A stretch of 64,000 nt of DNA from Pimelobacter simplex (GTDB lineage: Bacteria > Actinomycetota > Actinomycetes > Propionibacteriales > Nocardioidaceae), in the NCBI RefSeq assembly GCF_900114845.1, contig NZ_FOUK01000006.1, positions 134,048 to 198,047 of the forward strand. Reading direction: 5' to 3'. The translations under genes and the position numbers were made by a program. Below, in pieces: positions 28,554 through 37,113 of the stretch. Position 1 is the first letter of the stretch. Each line of letters starts with the position of its first letter. Below the pieces are notes generated by a model. The model ran no database searches. It was not told where the DNA came from and saw nothing but the letters and a program-made list of their open reading frames with translations.

Positions 28554-29737
28554 CAGCGCGCCTCCTCGTTCTCGAGGACGACGGCCAGGCCCTGCCCGAC
28601 GCCGATGCAGATCGCCGCGACCCCCCACCGGGCGCCACGCTCGCGAAGTGTCGCCGCGAGGGTGCCGACGATGCGGCCGCCGGAGGCACCTAGGGGGTGG
28701 CCGAGCGCGATGGCGCCGCCGCGGGTGTTGACCATCTCGGGGTCGATCCTCCAGGCGTCGACGCACGCGAGGGACTGGACGGCGAACGCCTCGTTGAGCT
28801 CGACGGCGCCCACGTCGGACCACGAGATGCCGGCCCGCGCGAGGGCCAGGTTGGCGGCCTCGACCGGGGCGTAGCCGAAGGCCTGGGGCTCGAGGGCGAA
28901 GGCGCCTCGGCCGGCGACGCGGGCGATCGGGTCGGTGCCGATCAGGCCGGCTGCGCGCTCCGAGCCCAGTAGGACGGCGGAGGCACCGTCACTCAGGGGG
29001 GACGCGTTGCCAGCGGTGATCGTGCCGTCCTTGCGGAAGACCGGCTTGAGCCCGGCCAGGGTCTCGGGCGTGCTGCCCGCGCGGATGCCCTCGTCGCGGG
29101 CCAGGTCGACGCCGTCGACGGGGACGACGAGGTCGTCGTAGAAGCCGTCCTCCCAGGCCTGGTGGGCGAGCCGGTGCGATCGGGCGGCGAAGGCGTCCTG
29201 GCGCTCGCGGGAGATGCCGAAGCGCTCCTGCAGCTGCTCGTTGGCCTCCCCCAGGCTGACGGTCCACTCGGACGGCATCGCGGGGTTGACCAGGCGCCAG
29301 CCGAGTGCGGTCGAGACGGCGGTGACGTCGCCGGCGGGGAACGGGCGCGACGGCTTGGGGAGCACCCAGGGGGCGCGGGTCATCGACTCGACGCCGCCGG
29401 TGAGCACGACGTCGGCGTCGCCGGTCTCGATGGTCCGCGAGCCGACGAGGACGGCGTCCAGGCTGGAGCCGCAGAGCCGGTTGACCGTCGTGGCCGGGAC
29501 GCTGACGGGCAGACCTGCGAGCAGGACCGCCATCCGGCCGACGTTGCGGTTGTCCTCGCCCGCGCCGTTGGCGTTGCCCCAGACGACGTCGCCGATGGCG
29601 GCGGGATCGAGGTCCGGCGTCCGAGCGAGGGCGGCGCGGACCACGCCCGCGGCGAGGTCGTCGGGACGCACGTCGGCGAGGCTCCCGTTGAACTTGCCGA
29701 ACGGCGTGCGGACCGCGGAGTAGACGTAGGCGCTCAC
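28553..29737 (-). CDS. pcaF: 3-oxoadipyl-CoA / acetyl-CoA thiolase
   Basis: A 394-residue thiolase that cleaves beta-ketoadipyl-CoA to succinyl-CoA and acetyl-CoA. Catalytic residues are C89 (NRLCGSSLDAV), H347 (ALGHPLGASGGR) and C377 (CIGVGQG). The RGGAIALGHPLG context and gene neighbours favour PcaF over a generic acetyl-CoA acetyltransferase. The start is GTG 29737, 7 nt after the -10 box TACGGT. It is the first gene of pcaF-pcaI-pcaJ-DUF2087, divergent from a lysR gene. Confidence 0.9.
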   Translation of the reverse strand: MSAYVYSAVRTPFGKFNGSLADVRPDDLAAGVVRAALARTPDLDPAAIGDVVWGNANGAGEDNRNVGRMAVLLAGLPVSVPATTVNRLCGSSLDAVLVGSRTIETGDADVVLTGGVESMTRAPWVLPKPSRPFPAGDVTAVSTALGWRLVNPAMPSEWTVSLGEANEQLQERFGISRERQDAFAARSHRLAHQAWEDGFYDDLVVPVDGVDLARDEGIRAGSTPETLAGLKPVFRKDGTITAGNASPLSDGASAVLLGSERAAGLIGTDPIARVAGRGAFALEPQAFGYAPVEAANLALARAGISWSDVGAVELNEAFAVQSLACVDAWRIDPEMVNTRGGAIALGHPLGASGGRIVGTLAATLRERGARWGVAAICIGVGQGLAVVLENEEAR

Positions 29738-29744
29738 GGCTCCG

Positions 29745-29750
29745 ACCGTA
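29745..29750 (-). promoter_or_regulatory. Leaderless -10 box of pcaF (TACGGT)
   Basis: TACGGT on the minus strand, 7 nt from the pcaF GTG. The region where a -35 element would sit overlaps the dyad at 29761-29780. Confidence 0.6.
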
Positions 29751-29760
29751 GGCTGGAGGC

Positions 29761-29796
29761 TTGATATTGTGAAGTATCAATATCAGACCGATCTGA
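29761..29796. promoter_or_regulatory. LysR-type operator region between pcaF and lysR
   Basis: Two adjacent dyads in the 72-nt divergent gap: TTGATA-N8-TATCAA (29761-29780) and TCAGA-CCGA-TCTGA (29783-29796). The AT-rich first dyad stands out in this GC-rich DNA and lies just upstream of the pcaF -10 box, a normal place for LysR activation with autorepression. Confidence 0.65.
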
Positions 29797-29809
29797 GACG
29801 AGTTCGGAT

Positions 29810-30712
29810 ATGGATCTGCTGCGCCACCTCCGGTACTTCGTGACCGTCGCCGAGGAACGGCACTTCGGCCGCGCCGCCGAGCGCCTGCACATGGCCCAAC
29901 CGCCGCTCTCCCAGCAGATCCGGCGGTTGGAGGCGGAGCTGGGCGTCGACCTCTTCGTCCGCACGACCCGCCGGGTCGACCTGACCGAGGCGGGGACGGC
30001 GTACCTCGAGCGCGCCCGGGCGATCCTCGGGTCGGTGGACGCCGCCGCCGAGGAGGCGCGACGGGTGGCGGCCGGCGTGATCGGGCGGCTGGCGATCGGG
30101 TGCGTCGGCTCGGCGACCTACAGCCTGCTGCCGGACCTGTCCCGGCGCCTGGCCGACGAGCTGCCCGGCGTCGACTTCGCGTTCCGGGGCGAGATGCTCG
30201 TCGCCGACCAGGTCGACGCCCTGCGCGCCGGCGAGATCGACATCGCGCTGCTCCGCCCGCCCGTCGACGACGCCGGCCTGAGCGTCACAACCTTGCGCGA
30301 GGAGCGCCTCGTCGTCGCCGTCCCGACGGCCCACCCGCTGGCAGGACGCCGGCAGGTCCGGGTCGCCGACCTCGCGGGCACCGACCTGATCGTGCACTCG
30401 GCCGGCCGCCGCTCCGCCATGTACGACGTGGTGCGCGGCCTGTTCGCCGACGCCGGTGTCGTGCCGCAGATCCGGCACGAGGTCGGCGAGACCTCGACGC
30501 TGGTGACGCTCGTGGCGGGTGGGCTCGGCGCGGCCGTCGTCCCGGAGCCGGTGGGGGCGCTGGCACTGGCAGGTGTGGCCTACCGGCCGCTGGTGCGGCC
30601 CGCGCGCTCGGTCGAGCTCGCTGCGGCGTACCGGGCCGAGCGCACCGAGCCGCACCTGCAGCGGACGCTGGGGGTGCTGGGTGAGCTGGTGGGCGGCAGT
30701 TTCACCGCCTAG
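29810..30712 (+). CDS. LysR-family regulator, probably of pcaFIJ
   Basis: A 300-residue LysR protein. The N-terminal helix-turn-helix is LRHLRYFVTVAEERHFGRAAERLHMAQPPL-like (residues 3-32), followed by a linker helix and an effector-binding domain (about 90-295). It is divergent from pcaF, with a LysR-like dyad between them, and upstream of a second lysR and the cat genes. Muconate or beta-ketoadipate would be the expected inducer by analogy with CatR, CatM and PcaQ, but this is inference. Its stop codon lies in the loop of a terminator-like palindrome. Confidence 0.88.
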   Translation: MDLLRHLRYFVTVAEERHFGRAAERLHMAQPPLSQQIRRLEAELGVDLFVRTTRRVDLTEAGTAYLERARAILGSVDAAAEEARRVAAGVIGRLAIGCVGSATYSLLPDLSRRLADELPGVDFAFRGEMLVADQVDALRAGEIDIALLRPPVDDAGLSVTTLREERLVVAVPTAHPLAGRRQVRVADLAGTDLIVHSAGRRSAMYDVVRGLFADAGVVPQIRHEVGETSTLVTLVAGGLGAAVVPEPVGALALAGVAYRPLVRPARSVELAAAYRAERTEPHLQRTLGVLGELVGGSFTA

Positions 30713-30726
30713 GCGGTGAAACTGCC
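30695..30726 (+). terminator. Perfect palindrome spanning the lysR stop codon
   Basis: GGCAGTTTCACCGCC (30695-30709), TA, then its exact complement (30712-30726). The TAG stop begins in the centre, so the last codons of lysR form the left arm. It is likely a terminator or RNA-end stabiliser separating this gene from the second lysR. It is followed by CTCCCGCC, not a U-run. Confidence 0.6.
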
Positions 30727-30740
30727 CTCCCGCCCCGGGA

Positions 30741-30767
30741 GGATTCATAATCGGGAGTTATGAATCC
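30741..30767. promoter_or_regulatory. LysR-type operator upstream of the catB block
   Basis: GGATTCATAA-N7-TTATGAATCC, a perfect 10-bp dyad. Within it lies T-N11-A (T30748 to A30760), the core pattern of LysR binding sites. It sits about 100 nt before the second lysR. Confidence 0.7.
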
Positions 30768-30866
30768 CCGAACTATTCGTCTTTGTGTTTCTGGATCCCT
30801 CGGATCTAGCGTGAACGAGCCGCGTGACGACCACCACACCGGCCCGACGCCCCCGAGGAGGTGACC

Positions 30867-31772
30867 ATGGACCTCAAGCAGCTGCGCTACTTCGACGCCG
30901 TCGCCGAGACCTGTCACTTCGGCCAGGCCGCCGAGCGCCTGCACCTGGCCCAGCCGGCGCTGTCCCAGGCGATCCGTCGGCTCGAGGCCGAGCTGGGCGT
31001 GCTGCTCCTCGCTCGCACGACCCGCCAGGTCGCGCTGACCCCGGCCGGCGAGTTTTTCCACCGCGAGGTGCGCCGGATCCTCGGCGACCTCGACGCGTCG
31101 GTGCTGGGCGCCAAGAGCATCGCCGAGGGCAGCCGCGGGCTGCTCCGGGTCGGCTTCACCGGCACCAGCGCGTTCACCCAGCTCGCCCGGCTGTCCCGGA
31201 TGATCCGCTCGGCGCTGCCCGGCGTCGTCCTCGAGGTGCAGGCCGACCTGCTCACCCCCGCGCAGGTGGAGCGGCTGCTCGACGGGCGGCTCGACCTCGG
31301 CGTCCTGCGCGGCCCGGTGGCCGAGCCCGGCATCGAGACCCGCACGCTGCTGCAGGAGCCGCTCGTCCTCGCCCTGCCAACCGACCACCGGCTCGTCGCC
31401 GAGCCCGCGCTGGAGGTCGTCGACGTGTCCGCCGACGAGTTCGTCGCCTACGCCGACACCCGCTCGGCGGTCAACGAGGCGATGCAGTCGAGCTGCCGCC
31501 GGGCCGGCTTCTCCCCCAACATCACCCACCGCGCTCCCGGGACGGCGGCGCTGCTCGCGCTGGTCGCCGCCCACCTGGGCGTCGCGCTCGTCCCCGAGTC
31601 GGTGCGCAGCATGCAGCTCAAGGGCGTCGTGTTCCGCGACGTCGCCGAGGCCGCGACCATCGACCTGTCCCTGGCCTGGCGGGCCGACGAGCCGTCGGCG
31701 CTGGTCGTCGGCGCGCTCGACGTCCTCGACCGGCACGGCTTCTTCTCCCCGCATCCCTCCCCCACGAGCTGA
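30867..31772 (+). CDS. LysR-family regulator, CatR-like
   Basis: A 301-residue LysR protein starting at ATG 30867, 5 nt after GAGGAGG; the GTG at 30861 lies within that ribosome site. The HTH is MDLKQLRYFDAVAETCHFGQ onward, closely resembling its upstream neighbour, then a ligand domain ending LDVLDRHGFFSP. It precedes catB by 7 nt in the same direction, unlike the divergent catR of Pseudomonas, so it is probably co-transcribed with the pathway it controls. Inducer probably muconate, by family. Confidence 0.88.
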   Translation: MDLKQLRYFDAVAETCHFGQAAERLHLAQPALSQAIRRLEAELGVLLLARTTRQVALTPAGEFFHREVRRILGDLDASVLGAKSIAEGSRGLLRVGFTGTSAFTQLARLSRMIRSALPGVVLEVQADLLTPAQVERLLDGRLDLGVLRGPVAEPGIETRTLLQEPLVLALPTDHRLVAEPALEVVDVSADEFVAYADTRSAVNEAMQSSCRRAGFSPNITHRAPGTAALLALVAAHLGVALVPESVRSMQLKGVVFRDVAEAATIDLSLAWRADEPSALVVGALDVLDRHGFFSPHPSPTS

Positions 31773-31779
31773 GGACCCC

Positions 31780-32883
31780 GTGAAGATCACCGCGATCGAG
31801 GCGATCCCGTTCCGGATCCCCTACGTCAAGCCGCTGAAGTTCGCCAGCGGCGAGGTGCACGTCGCCGACCACGTCCTGGTCCGCGTCCGCACCGACGACG
31901 GGATCGTCGGCGTCGCCGAGGCCCCGCCGCGCCCGTTCACGTACGGCGAAACGCAGCGCGGCATCATCGCGGTGATCGAGACGATCTTCGCCCCCCAGGT
32001 GGTCGGCCTCTCGCTGACCGACCGCGAGCAGCTGGCGGCGCTGCTCGGCCGCACCGTCGGCAACCCGACGGCCAAGGCCGCCATCGACATGGCCGTCGGC
32101 GACGCGCTCGGCCGCACCCTCGGGCTCACCGTCACCGAGCTGCTCGGCGGCTACACCGACCGGATGCGGGTCTCCCACATGCTCGGCTTCGACCAGCCGC
32201 AGGCGATGGTCGACGAGGCCGAGCGGATGCGCGACGTGCACGGCATCACGACGTTCAAGGTCAAGGTCGGACGGCGCCCCGCCTCGCTCGACGTCGCCGT
32301 GGTCCGCGCGCTGCGCGAGGGGCTCGGCCCCGACGTCGTCCTGTACGTCGACGGCAACCGCGGCTGGACCGCCTCGGAGTCCGCCCGCGCGATGCGCCAG
32401 ATGGCCGACCTCGACCTCGCGTTCGCCGAGGAGCTCAGCCCCGCGGACGACGTCCTGGGCCGGCGCTGGCTGGTCCAGCAGCTCGACGTCCCCTTCATCG
32501 CCGACGAGTCGGCCACGACGCCCGCCGAGGTGACCCGCGAGGTGCTCGGCGGCTCGGCCACCGCGATCTCGATCAAGACCGCGCGCACCGGCTTCACCGG
32601 TTCGCAGCGGGTCCTCCACCTCGCCGAGGGACTCGGCCTCGAGGTGGTCATGGGCAACCAGATCGACGGCCAGCTCGGCTCGATCTGCACCGTCGCGTTC
32701 GGGGCCGCCCACCAGCGCAGCAGCGTGCACGCCGGCGAGCTCTCGAACTTCCTCGACATGAGCGACGACCTGCTCACTGAGCCGCTTCGCATCGAGAACG
32801 GCGAGCTCGCCCTCCGCCCCGGCGCCGGCCTCGGCATCGAGATCGACGACGACAAGCTCCGCCACTACCGCACCGACAGCTGA
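31780..32883 (+). CDS. catB: Muconate cycloisomerase
   Basis: A 367-residue enolase-superfamily enzyme that converts cis,cis-muconate to muconolactone. The lysine pair K160/K162 (FKVKVG), metal ligands D191 (YVDGN), E217 or E218 (FAEEL) and D242 (FIADES), and the second base K266 (ISIKTARTG) are all present. The GTG start at 31780 follows GAGGACCCC. It is 7 nt after lysR and 23 nt before catA. A chloromuconate cycloisomerase role cannot be excluded, but the linked catA and catC support normal catechol degradation. Confidence 0.92.
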   Translation: MKITAIEAIPFRIPYVKPLKFASGEVHVADHVLVRVRTDDGIVGVAEAPPRPFTYGETQRGIIAVIETIFAPQVVGLSLTDREQLAALLGRTVGNPTAKAAIDMAVGDALGRTLGLTVTELLGGYTDRMRVSHMLGFDQPQAMVDEAERMRDVHGITTFKVKVGRRPASLDVAVVRALREGLGPDVVLYVDGNRGWTASESARAMRQMADLDLAFAEELSPADDVLGRRWLVQQLDVPFIADESATTPAEVTREVLGGSATAISIKTARTGFTGSQRVLHLAEGLGLEVVMGNQIDGQLGSICTVAFGAAHQRSSVHAGELSNFLDMSDDLLTEPLRIENGELALRPGAGLGIEIDDDKLRHYRTDS

Positions 32884-32906
32884 AACAACCCGAGAGGACA
32901 ACCGCC

Positions 32907-33761
32907 ATGACCACCGAGGTCGCCACCGCCGCCGCTTCCGGCGCCAGCGCCACCGAGCGCTTCCACTCCGACAAGTCGCCCTACGCCGCGGTCAAGGACA
33001 CCCCGCCCGAGCGGGTCGACCGCCTGGCCCGGCGCGTGCTGGAGGCCGTCTACCAGACGGTCCGCGACGAGAAGGTCACCTACGACGAGTTCAACGCGCT
33101 CAAGGCGTGGATGATCGGCGTCGGCGAGGACGGCGAGTGGCCGCTCTTCCTCGACGTGTGGCTCGAGCACGTCGTCGAGGACGTCAACACCGCCCACCGC
33201 GAGGGCAACAAGGGCTCCATCGAGGGTCCGTACTACGTCCCCGGCGCCCCCGAGCAGGGCGCGAAGGGCACCATCGAGATGCGCGAGGGCGAGGCCGGGA
33301 CGCCGCTGGCGTGGACCGGCACGGTCACCTCGACCGACGGCACGCCGCTCGACGGCGCTCTCGTCGAGCTCTGGCACGCCGACAGCGACGGCTTCTACTC
33401 GCAGTTCGCGCCGGGCATCCCCGAGTGGAACCTGCGCGGCAACTTCCGGGTCGGTGCCGACGGCGCCTTCGAGATCCACACGATCCAGCCCGCGCCGTAC
33501 CAGATCCCGACCGACGGCTCCTGCGGCAAGCTCATCGCCGCCGCCGGCTGGCACGCGTGGCGTCCGGCCCACCTGCACGTCAAGGTCTCCGCACCCGGCC
33601 ACGAGCTGCTCACCGCGCAGCTCTACTTCCCCGGCGACGAGCACAACGACGACGACATCGCCTCGGCCGTCAAGCCCGAGCTGATGCTGGCGCCGCAGCC
33701 CCAGGCCGACGGCTCGGTCACCGTCGACTACAGCTTCGTCCTGGACCCGGTGCGCGGCTGA
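32907..33761 (+). CDS. catA: Catechol 1,2-dioxygenase
   Basis: A 284-residue intradiol dioxygenase with non-haem Fe(III) that splits catechol to cis,cis-muconate. The N-terminal helical dimer domain (1-105) is followed by the catalytic beta-sandwich. Iron ligands are Y164 (end of ALVELWHADSDGFY), Y198 (PAPYQIP), H222 and H224 (RPAHLHVKV). The signature matches the catechol rather than the protocatechuate class. Its TGA shares a base with the catC ATG (TGATG). Confidence 0.95.
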   Translation: MTTEVATAAASGASATERFHSDKSPYAAVKDTPPERVDRLARRVLEAVYQTVRDEKVTYDEFNALKAWMIGVGEDGEWPLFLDVWLEHVVEDVNTAHREGNKGSIEGPYYVPGAPEQGAKGTIEMREGEAGTPLAWTGTVTSTDGTPLDGALVELWHADSDGFYSQFAPGIPEWNLRGNFRVGADGAFEIHTIQPAPYQIPTDGSCGKLIAAAGWHAWRPAHLHVKVSAPGHELLTAQLYFPGDEHNDDDIASAVKPELMLAPQPQADGSVTVDYSFVLDPVRG

Positions 33762-34036
33762 TGCTGTTCCAGGTCCGGATGGACGTCGACATCCCGCGCG
33801 ACCTCGACCCTTCCGTGAGGGAGGACGTGGTCGCGCGGGAGCGGGCGTACTCCCAGGAGCTGCAGCGCAACGGCGAGTGGGCCCACCTGTGGCGCATCGT
33901 CGGGCACTACTCGAACATCAGCGTGTTCGACGTGGAGTCGAACGCGCGCCTGCACGAGATCCTGTCGAGCCTGCCGCTCTTCCCCTACATGCGGATCGAG
34001 GTCACCCCGCTGACCACGCACCCGTCGGCGATCTGA
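33761..34036 (+). CDS. catC: Muconolactone delta-isomerase
   Basis: A 91-residue enzyme of the CatC fold that shifts the double bond of muconolactone to give beta-ketoadipate enol-lactone. It begins MLFQVRMDVDIPRDLD and contains RNGEWAHLWRIVGHYSNIS and LPLFPYMRIEVTPLTTHPS, all family hallmarks. The start is ATG 33761, overlapping the catA stop by one base. The family forms decamers. Confidence 0.95.
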   Translation: MLFQVRMDVDIPRDLDPSVREDVVARERAYSQELQRNGEWAHLWRIVGHYSNISVFDVESNARLHEILSSLPLFPYMRIEVTPLTTHPSAI

Positions 34037-34044
34037 GGCCGCCC

Positions 34045-34857
34045 GTGCGCCCCCAGCTCGCCCTGCGCCACCTCGCCGGCGCCCCACGACGCCCGCTGCT
34101 GGTGGTCGGCCCGTCGCTCGGGACGACGACCGACCGGCTCTGGGGCGAGGTCGCCACCCGGCTGGAGGGCTGGAACGTGCTCGGCTGGGACCTGCCCGGC
34201 CACGGCCACAGCCCCGCCGCCGACCGGCTCACACCGGGCTTCTCGATGGCGGTGCTCGCCGACGCGGTGCTCGCCGCCGTCAGCGAGGCCCTCGGGGCGG
34301 ACGTGCCGTTCGCCTACGCCGGCGACTCCGTCGGCGGCGCGGTCGGCCTCCAGCTCGCCCTCGACCACCCCGACCGGCTCTCGTCGCTCACCGTGCTCTG
34401 CAGTGCGGCCTCGTTCGGGGGTCCGGCCGGCTGGGCCGACCGGGCCGCGCTCGTGCGCGCCGAGGGGACGGCGCCGATGGTGGTCTCCTCACCGGCGCGG
34501 TGGTTCGGCAGCGCGATCGCCGAGGATCGGCGGGACGCCGCTCTCCGGGACCTCGCCCGCGTCGACCCCGAGGGCTACGCCCGGGTGTGCGCGGCCCTCG
34601 GCGGCTTCGACGTGCGCGACCGGCTCGGCGAGGTCGCCGTGCCGGTGCTCGCCGTGGCCGGTGCCGACGACGTCGCCACCCCGCCCGTCGTGCTCGCCGA
34701 GGTCGCCGACGGCGTCGCGGACGGGCGGCTCGAGGTGCTCGACGGGGTGGGCCACCTGGCGCCCTACGAGGCGCCCGAGCGGGTGGCAACGCTGCTGCGC
34801 GACCACCTCGCCCGCACCGCTCACTCCGACCGCAGCAGCGCCGCCAGCCGGGCCTGA
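34045..34857 (+). CDS. pcaD: 3-oxoadipate enol-lactonase
   Basis: A 270-residue alpha/beta hydrolase that opens the enol-lactone to beta-ketoadipate. The nucleophile is S95 in AYAGDSVGG; the acid is in AGADDVATPP and the histidine in DGVGHLAPYEAP. The GTG start at 34045 is 8 nt after catC. It completes the path from catechol to beta-ketoadipate, which the divergent pcaFIJ products then convert to central metabolites. Its last 37 nt overlap the end of the convergent arylsulfatase gene. Confidence 0.9.
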   Translation: MRPQLALRHLAGAPRRPLLVVGPSLGTTTDRLWGEVATRLEGWNVLGWDLPGHGHSPAADRLTPGFSMAVLADAVLAAVSEALGADVPFAYAGDSVGGAVGLQLALDHPDRLSSLTVLCSAASFGGPAGWADRAALVRAEGTAPMVVSSPARWFGSAIAEDRRDAALRDLARVDPEGYARVCAALGGFDVRDRLGEVAVPVLAVAGADDVATPPVVLAEVADGVADGRLEVLDGVGHLAPYEAPERVATLLRDHLARTAHSDRSSAASRA

Positions 34858-37103
34858 TCGGCGTCGCGCTCGGCCAGCGCCCGGCCACCGGTGAACGTCA
34901 CCGACCTCAGCTCGCCGGTCCACGCGAACGGCGGCGCATAGGCGTCACTGACCGGGAACCCCGCGTCGTGGCCGAGCCGGAGCCCGCCGCCGCCGATCTG
35001 GATGCCGCTCGCGCCCATGCCCTGCACGAACGGCGCCCGGGCGACCTCGGCCCCGTCGACCAGCAGGACGCCGTCGGCCCCGGCCAGGCGGAACCCGACC
35101 GTGTGCGGGCCGGGGGTGAGCGGCGCGGCCGACGTGACGTCGTACGGCGTGCTGGTGGCGTTGAGCAGGAAGCGCGGGCAGCCGTCGACCACGACGAGTG
35201 CCCAGCCGTTCGACCAGTCGCCGATCGCGGCGAGCACGCCCTCCCCTCCCCCGTCCGGTACGACGACGTCCGCCTCGACGAGCGCCCCCAGCGCGAGCGA
35301 GGGGACGGCCTCGTCGGCGACCGGGTTCGCGCCGGGCCGGACGACGAGCCGCTCGGGCACCGGCCACAGCGGCGGCTCGATGCCGGGCAGGTGGCCGTAG
35401 AGCCCGTCGGTCAGGGGGAACACCTGGTTGGCCGCGGCCTCCGCCTCCCACCGCGCGGCCAGGTCGGCGACCACGTCGGGGTGCTGGTCGGCGAGGTCGT
35501 GCGCCTCGGAGAAGTCGTCGTCCAGCCGGTAGAGGCACCAGCGGTCGGTCGCGAAGTCGCGGCTGCCGGGCAGCAGCCGCTCGTCGTCGACGCCGGTGGA
35601 GACGTGGTCGGTGGTGGCCTTCCAGCCGTCGTGGATGATCGAGCGCGAGCCGAGCATCTCGAAGTACTGCGTGGTCCGCGGCGCCGGCGCCGCAGGATCG
35701 GCCAGGGTCCCGCGCAGCGAGGCGCCCGCCATCGGCTGCTGCGCGACGCCGTCGACCTGGTCGGGCGCGGCGACCCCGCACAGGTCGAGCACCGTCGGCG
35801 CGACGTCGACGATGTGGCACCACTGCTCGCGGATCCCACCGGGCTCGGCGACCCCCCGGGGCGGCTTCAGCACCATCGGGACCCGGACGCCGCCGAGCCA
35901 GGAGTAGCGCTTCCACAGGTGGAACGGGGTGTTGCCCGCCCACGCCCAGCCCCACGGGTAGTGGTTGTAGCCCCGCCAGCCGCCGATGTCGTCGATCGCG
36001 GCGAGGTTGTCGTCGAGGTCGTCGCCGACGCCGAACCCGAAGCGGTGCTCGTTGAGCGAGCCGATCTGCCCGCCCTCGGCGCTGGCGCCGTTGTCCGAGG
36101 TGAGCAGGACGATCGTGTCGTCGAGGATCCCCAGCTCCTCCAGGGTGTCGAGCAGCCGGCCGAGGTGGTGGTCGAAGTGCGCGACGAAGCCGGCGTGCGC
36201 CTCGGCGTACCGCGCGAAGAGACGGCGCTCGTCGGCGCCGAGGTCGGCCCAGTCCTGCACCCACGGGGGCCGGGGCGGCAGCGTGGTGCCCTCGGGGACG
36301 AGCCCCGCGGCCTGCTGGCGCGCGAAGACCCGCTCGCGCAGACGCTCCCAGCCGTCGTCGAAGCGGCCGGCGTACCGGTCGATCCACGGGGACGGCACCT
36401 GGTGCGGCGCGTGTCCCGCCCCGGGGGCGAGGTACATCAGGAACGGCTTGTCCGGAGCGGCGTGCTTCTGGTCCTTGACCATCCGCACCGCCTCGTCGAC
36501 CAGGTCCTCGGTGAGGTGGTAGCCCTGCTCCGGGGTCGCGGGCGGCTCGACCGGCGAGTTGTCGCGGTAGAGCGTCGGCGTCCACTGGTTGGCGTCGCCG
36601 TGGAGGAAGCCGTAGAAGCGCTCGAAGCCCTGCCCCAGCGGCCAGGTGCCGAACGGCCCGGCGGCGGTGCGGTCGTTGCGCGGGGTCAGGTGCCACTTGC
36701 CGACGGCCATCGTGCTCCACCCGGCGTCGCGCAGGATCCGCGGCAGGGTGGCGGCGGACGCCGGGATCCGCCCGCTGTAGCCGGGATAGCCGCCGGGCAT
36801 GTCGGCGAGGAAGCCGATGCCGACCGCGTGGGAGTTGCGGCCGGTGAGCAGCGAGGCCCGGCTGGGCGAGCACATCGCCGTCACGTGGAAGCGGTTGTAG
36901 CGCAGGCCCTGGCCGGCGATCCGGTCGATCGTGGGCGTCTCGATCTCGCCGCCGAACGTGCCGAGCTGGCCGAACCCGATGTCGTCGAGCAGGACGACGA
37001 GCACGTTCGGCCGGCCCGCCGGGCGCGGGCGTGGCGGGTGGTGGGGCGTCGAGTCGGCCACGGTGCGGCCGATCACCGGGCCGGGGCCGGAGGGATCACT
37101 CAC
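34821..37103 (-). CDS. Arylsulfatase (AtsA-like)
   Basis: A 760-residue sulfatase that hydrolyses sulfate esters. Metal ligands lie in VLLDDIGFG (D40, D41); C78 in CSPSRASLLTGRN is the CxPSR cysteine converted to formylglycine; AVGKWHL supplies the next conserved Lys/His. Residues about 560-760 form an extra C-terminal beta-rich, LamG-like domain (GIQIGGGGLRLG, PFAWTGELRSV). No signal peptide is seen, as in mycobacterial AtsA, so it may be cytoplasmic. A formylglycine-generating enzyme is not in the window. It is divergent from a MarR-like regulator. Confidence 0.92.
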   Translation of the reverse strand: MSDPSGPGPVIGRTVADSTPHHPPRPRPAGRPNVLVVLLDDIGFGQLGTFGGEIETPTIDRIAGQGLRYNRFHVTAMCSPSRASLLTGRNSHAVGIGFLADMPGGYPGYSGRIPASAATLPRILRDAGWSTMAVGKWHLTPRNDRTAAGPFGTWPLGQGFERFYGFLHGDANQWTPTLYRDNSPVEPPATPEQGYHLTEDLVDEAVRMVKDQKHAAPDKPFLMYLAPGAGHAPHQVPSPWIDRYAGRFDDGWERLRERVFARQQAAGLVPEGTTLPPRPPWVQDWADLGADERRLFARYAEAHAGFVAHFDHHLGRLLDTLEELGILDDTIVLLTSDNGASAEGGQIGSLNEHRFGFGVGDDLDDNLAAIDDIGGWRGYNHYPWGWAWAGNTPFHLWKRYSWLGGVRVPMVLKPPRGVAEPGGIREQWCHIVDVAPTVLDLCGVAAPDQVDGVAQQPMAGASLRGTLADPAAPAPRTTQYFEMLGSRSIIHDGWKATTDHVSTGVDDERLLPGSRDFATDRWCLYRLDDDFSEAHDLADQHPDVVADLAARWEAEAAANQVFPLTDGLYGHLPGIEPPLWPVPERLVVRPGANPVADEAVPSLALGALVEADVVVPDGGGEGVLAAIGDWSNGWALVVVDGCPRFLLNATSTPYDVTSAAPLTPGPHTVGFRLAGADGVLLVDGAEVARAPFVQGMGASGIQIGGGGLRLGHDAGFPVSDAYAPPFAWTGELRSVTFTGGRALAERDADQARLAALLRSE

Positions 37104-37113
37104 GACGGGCTCC

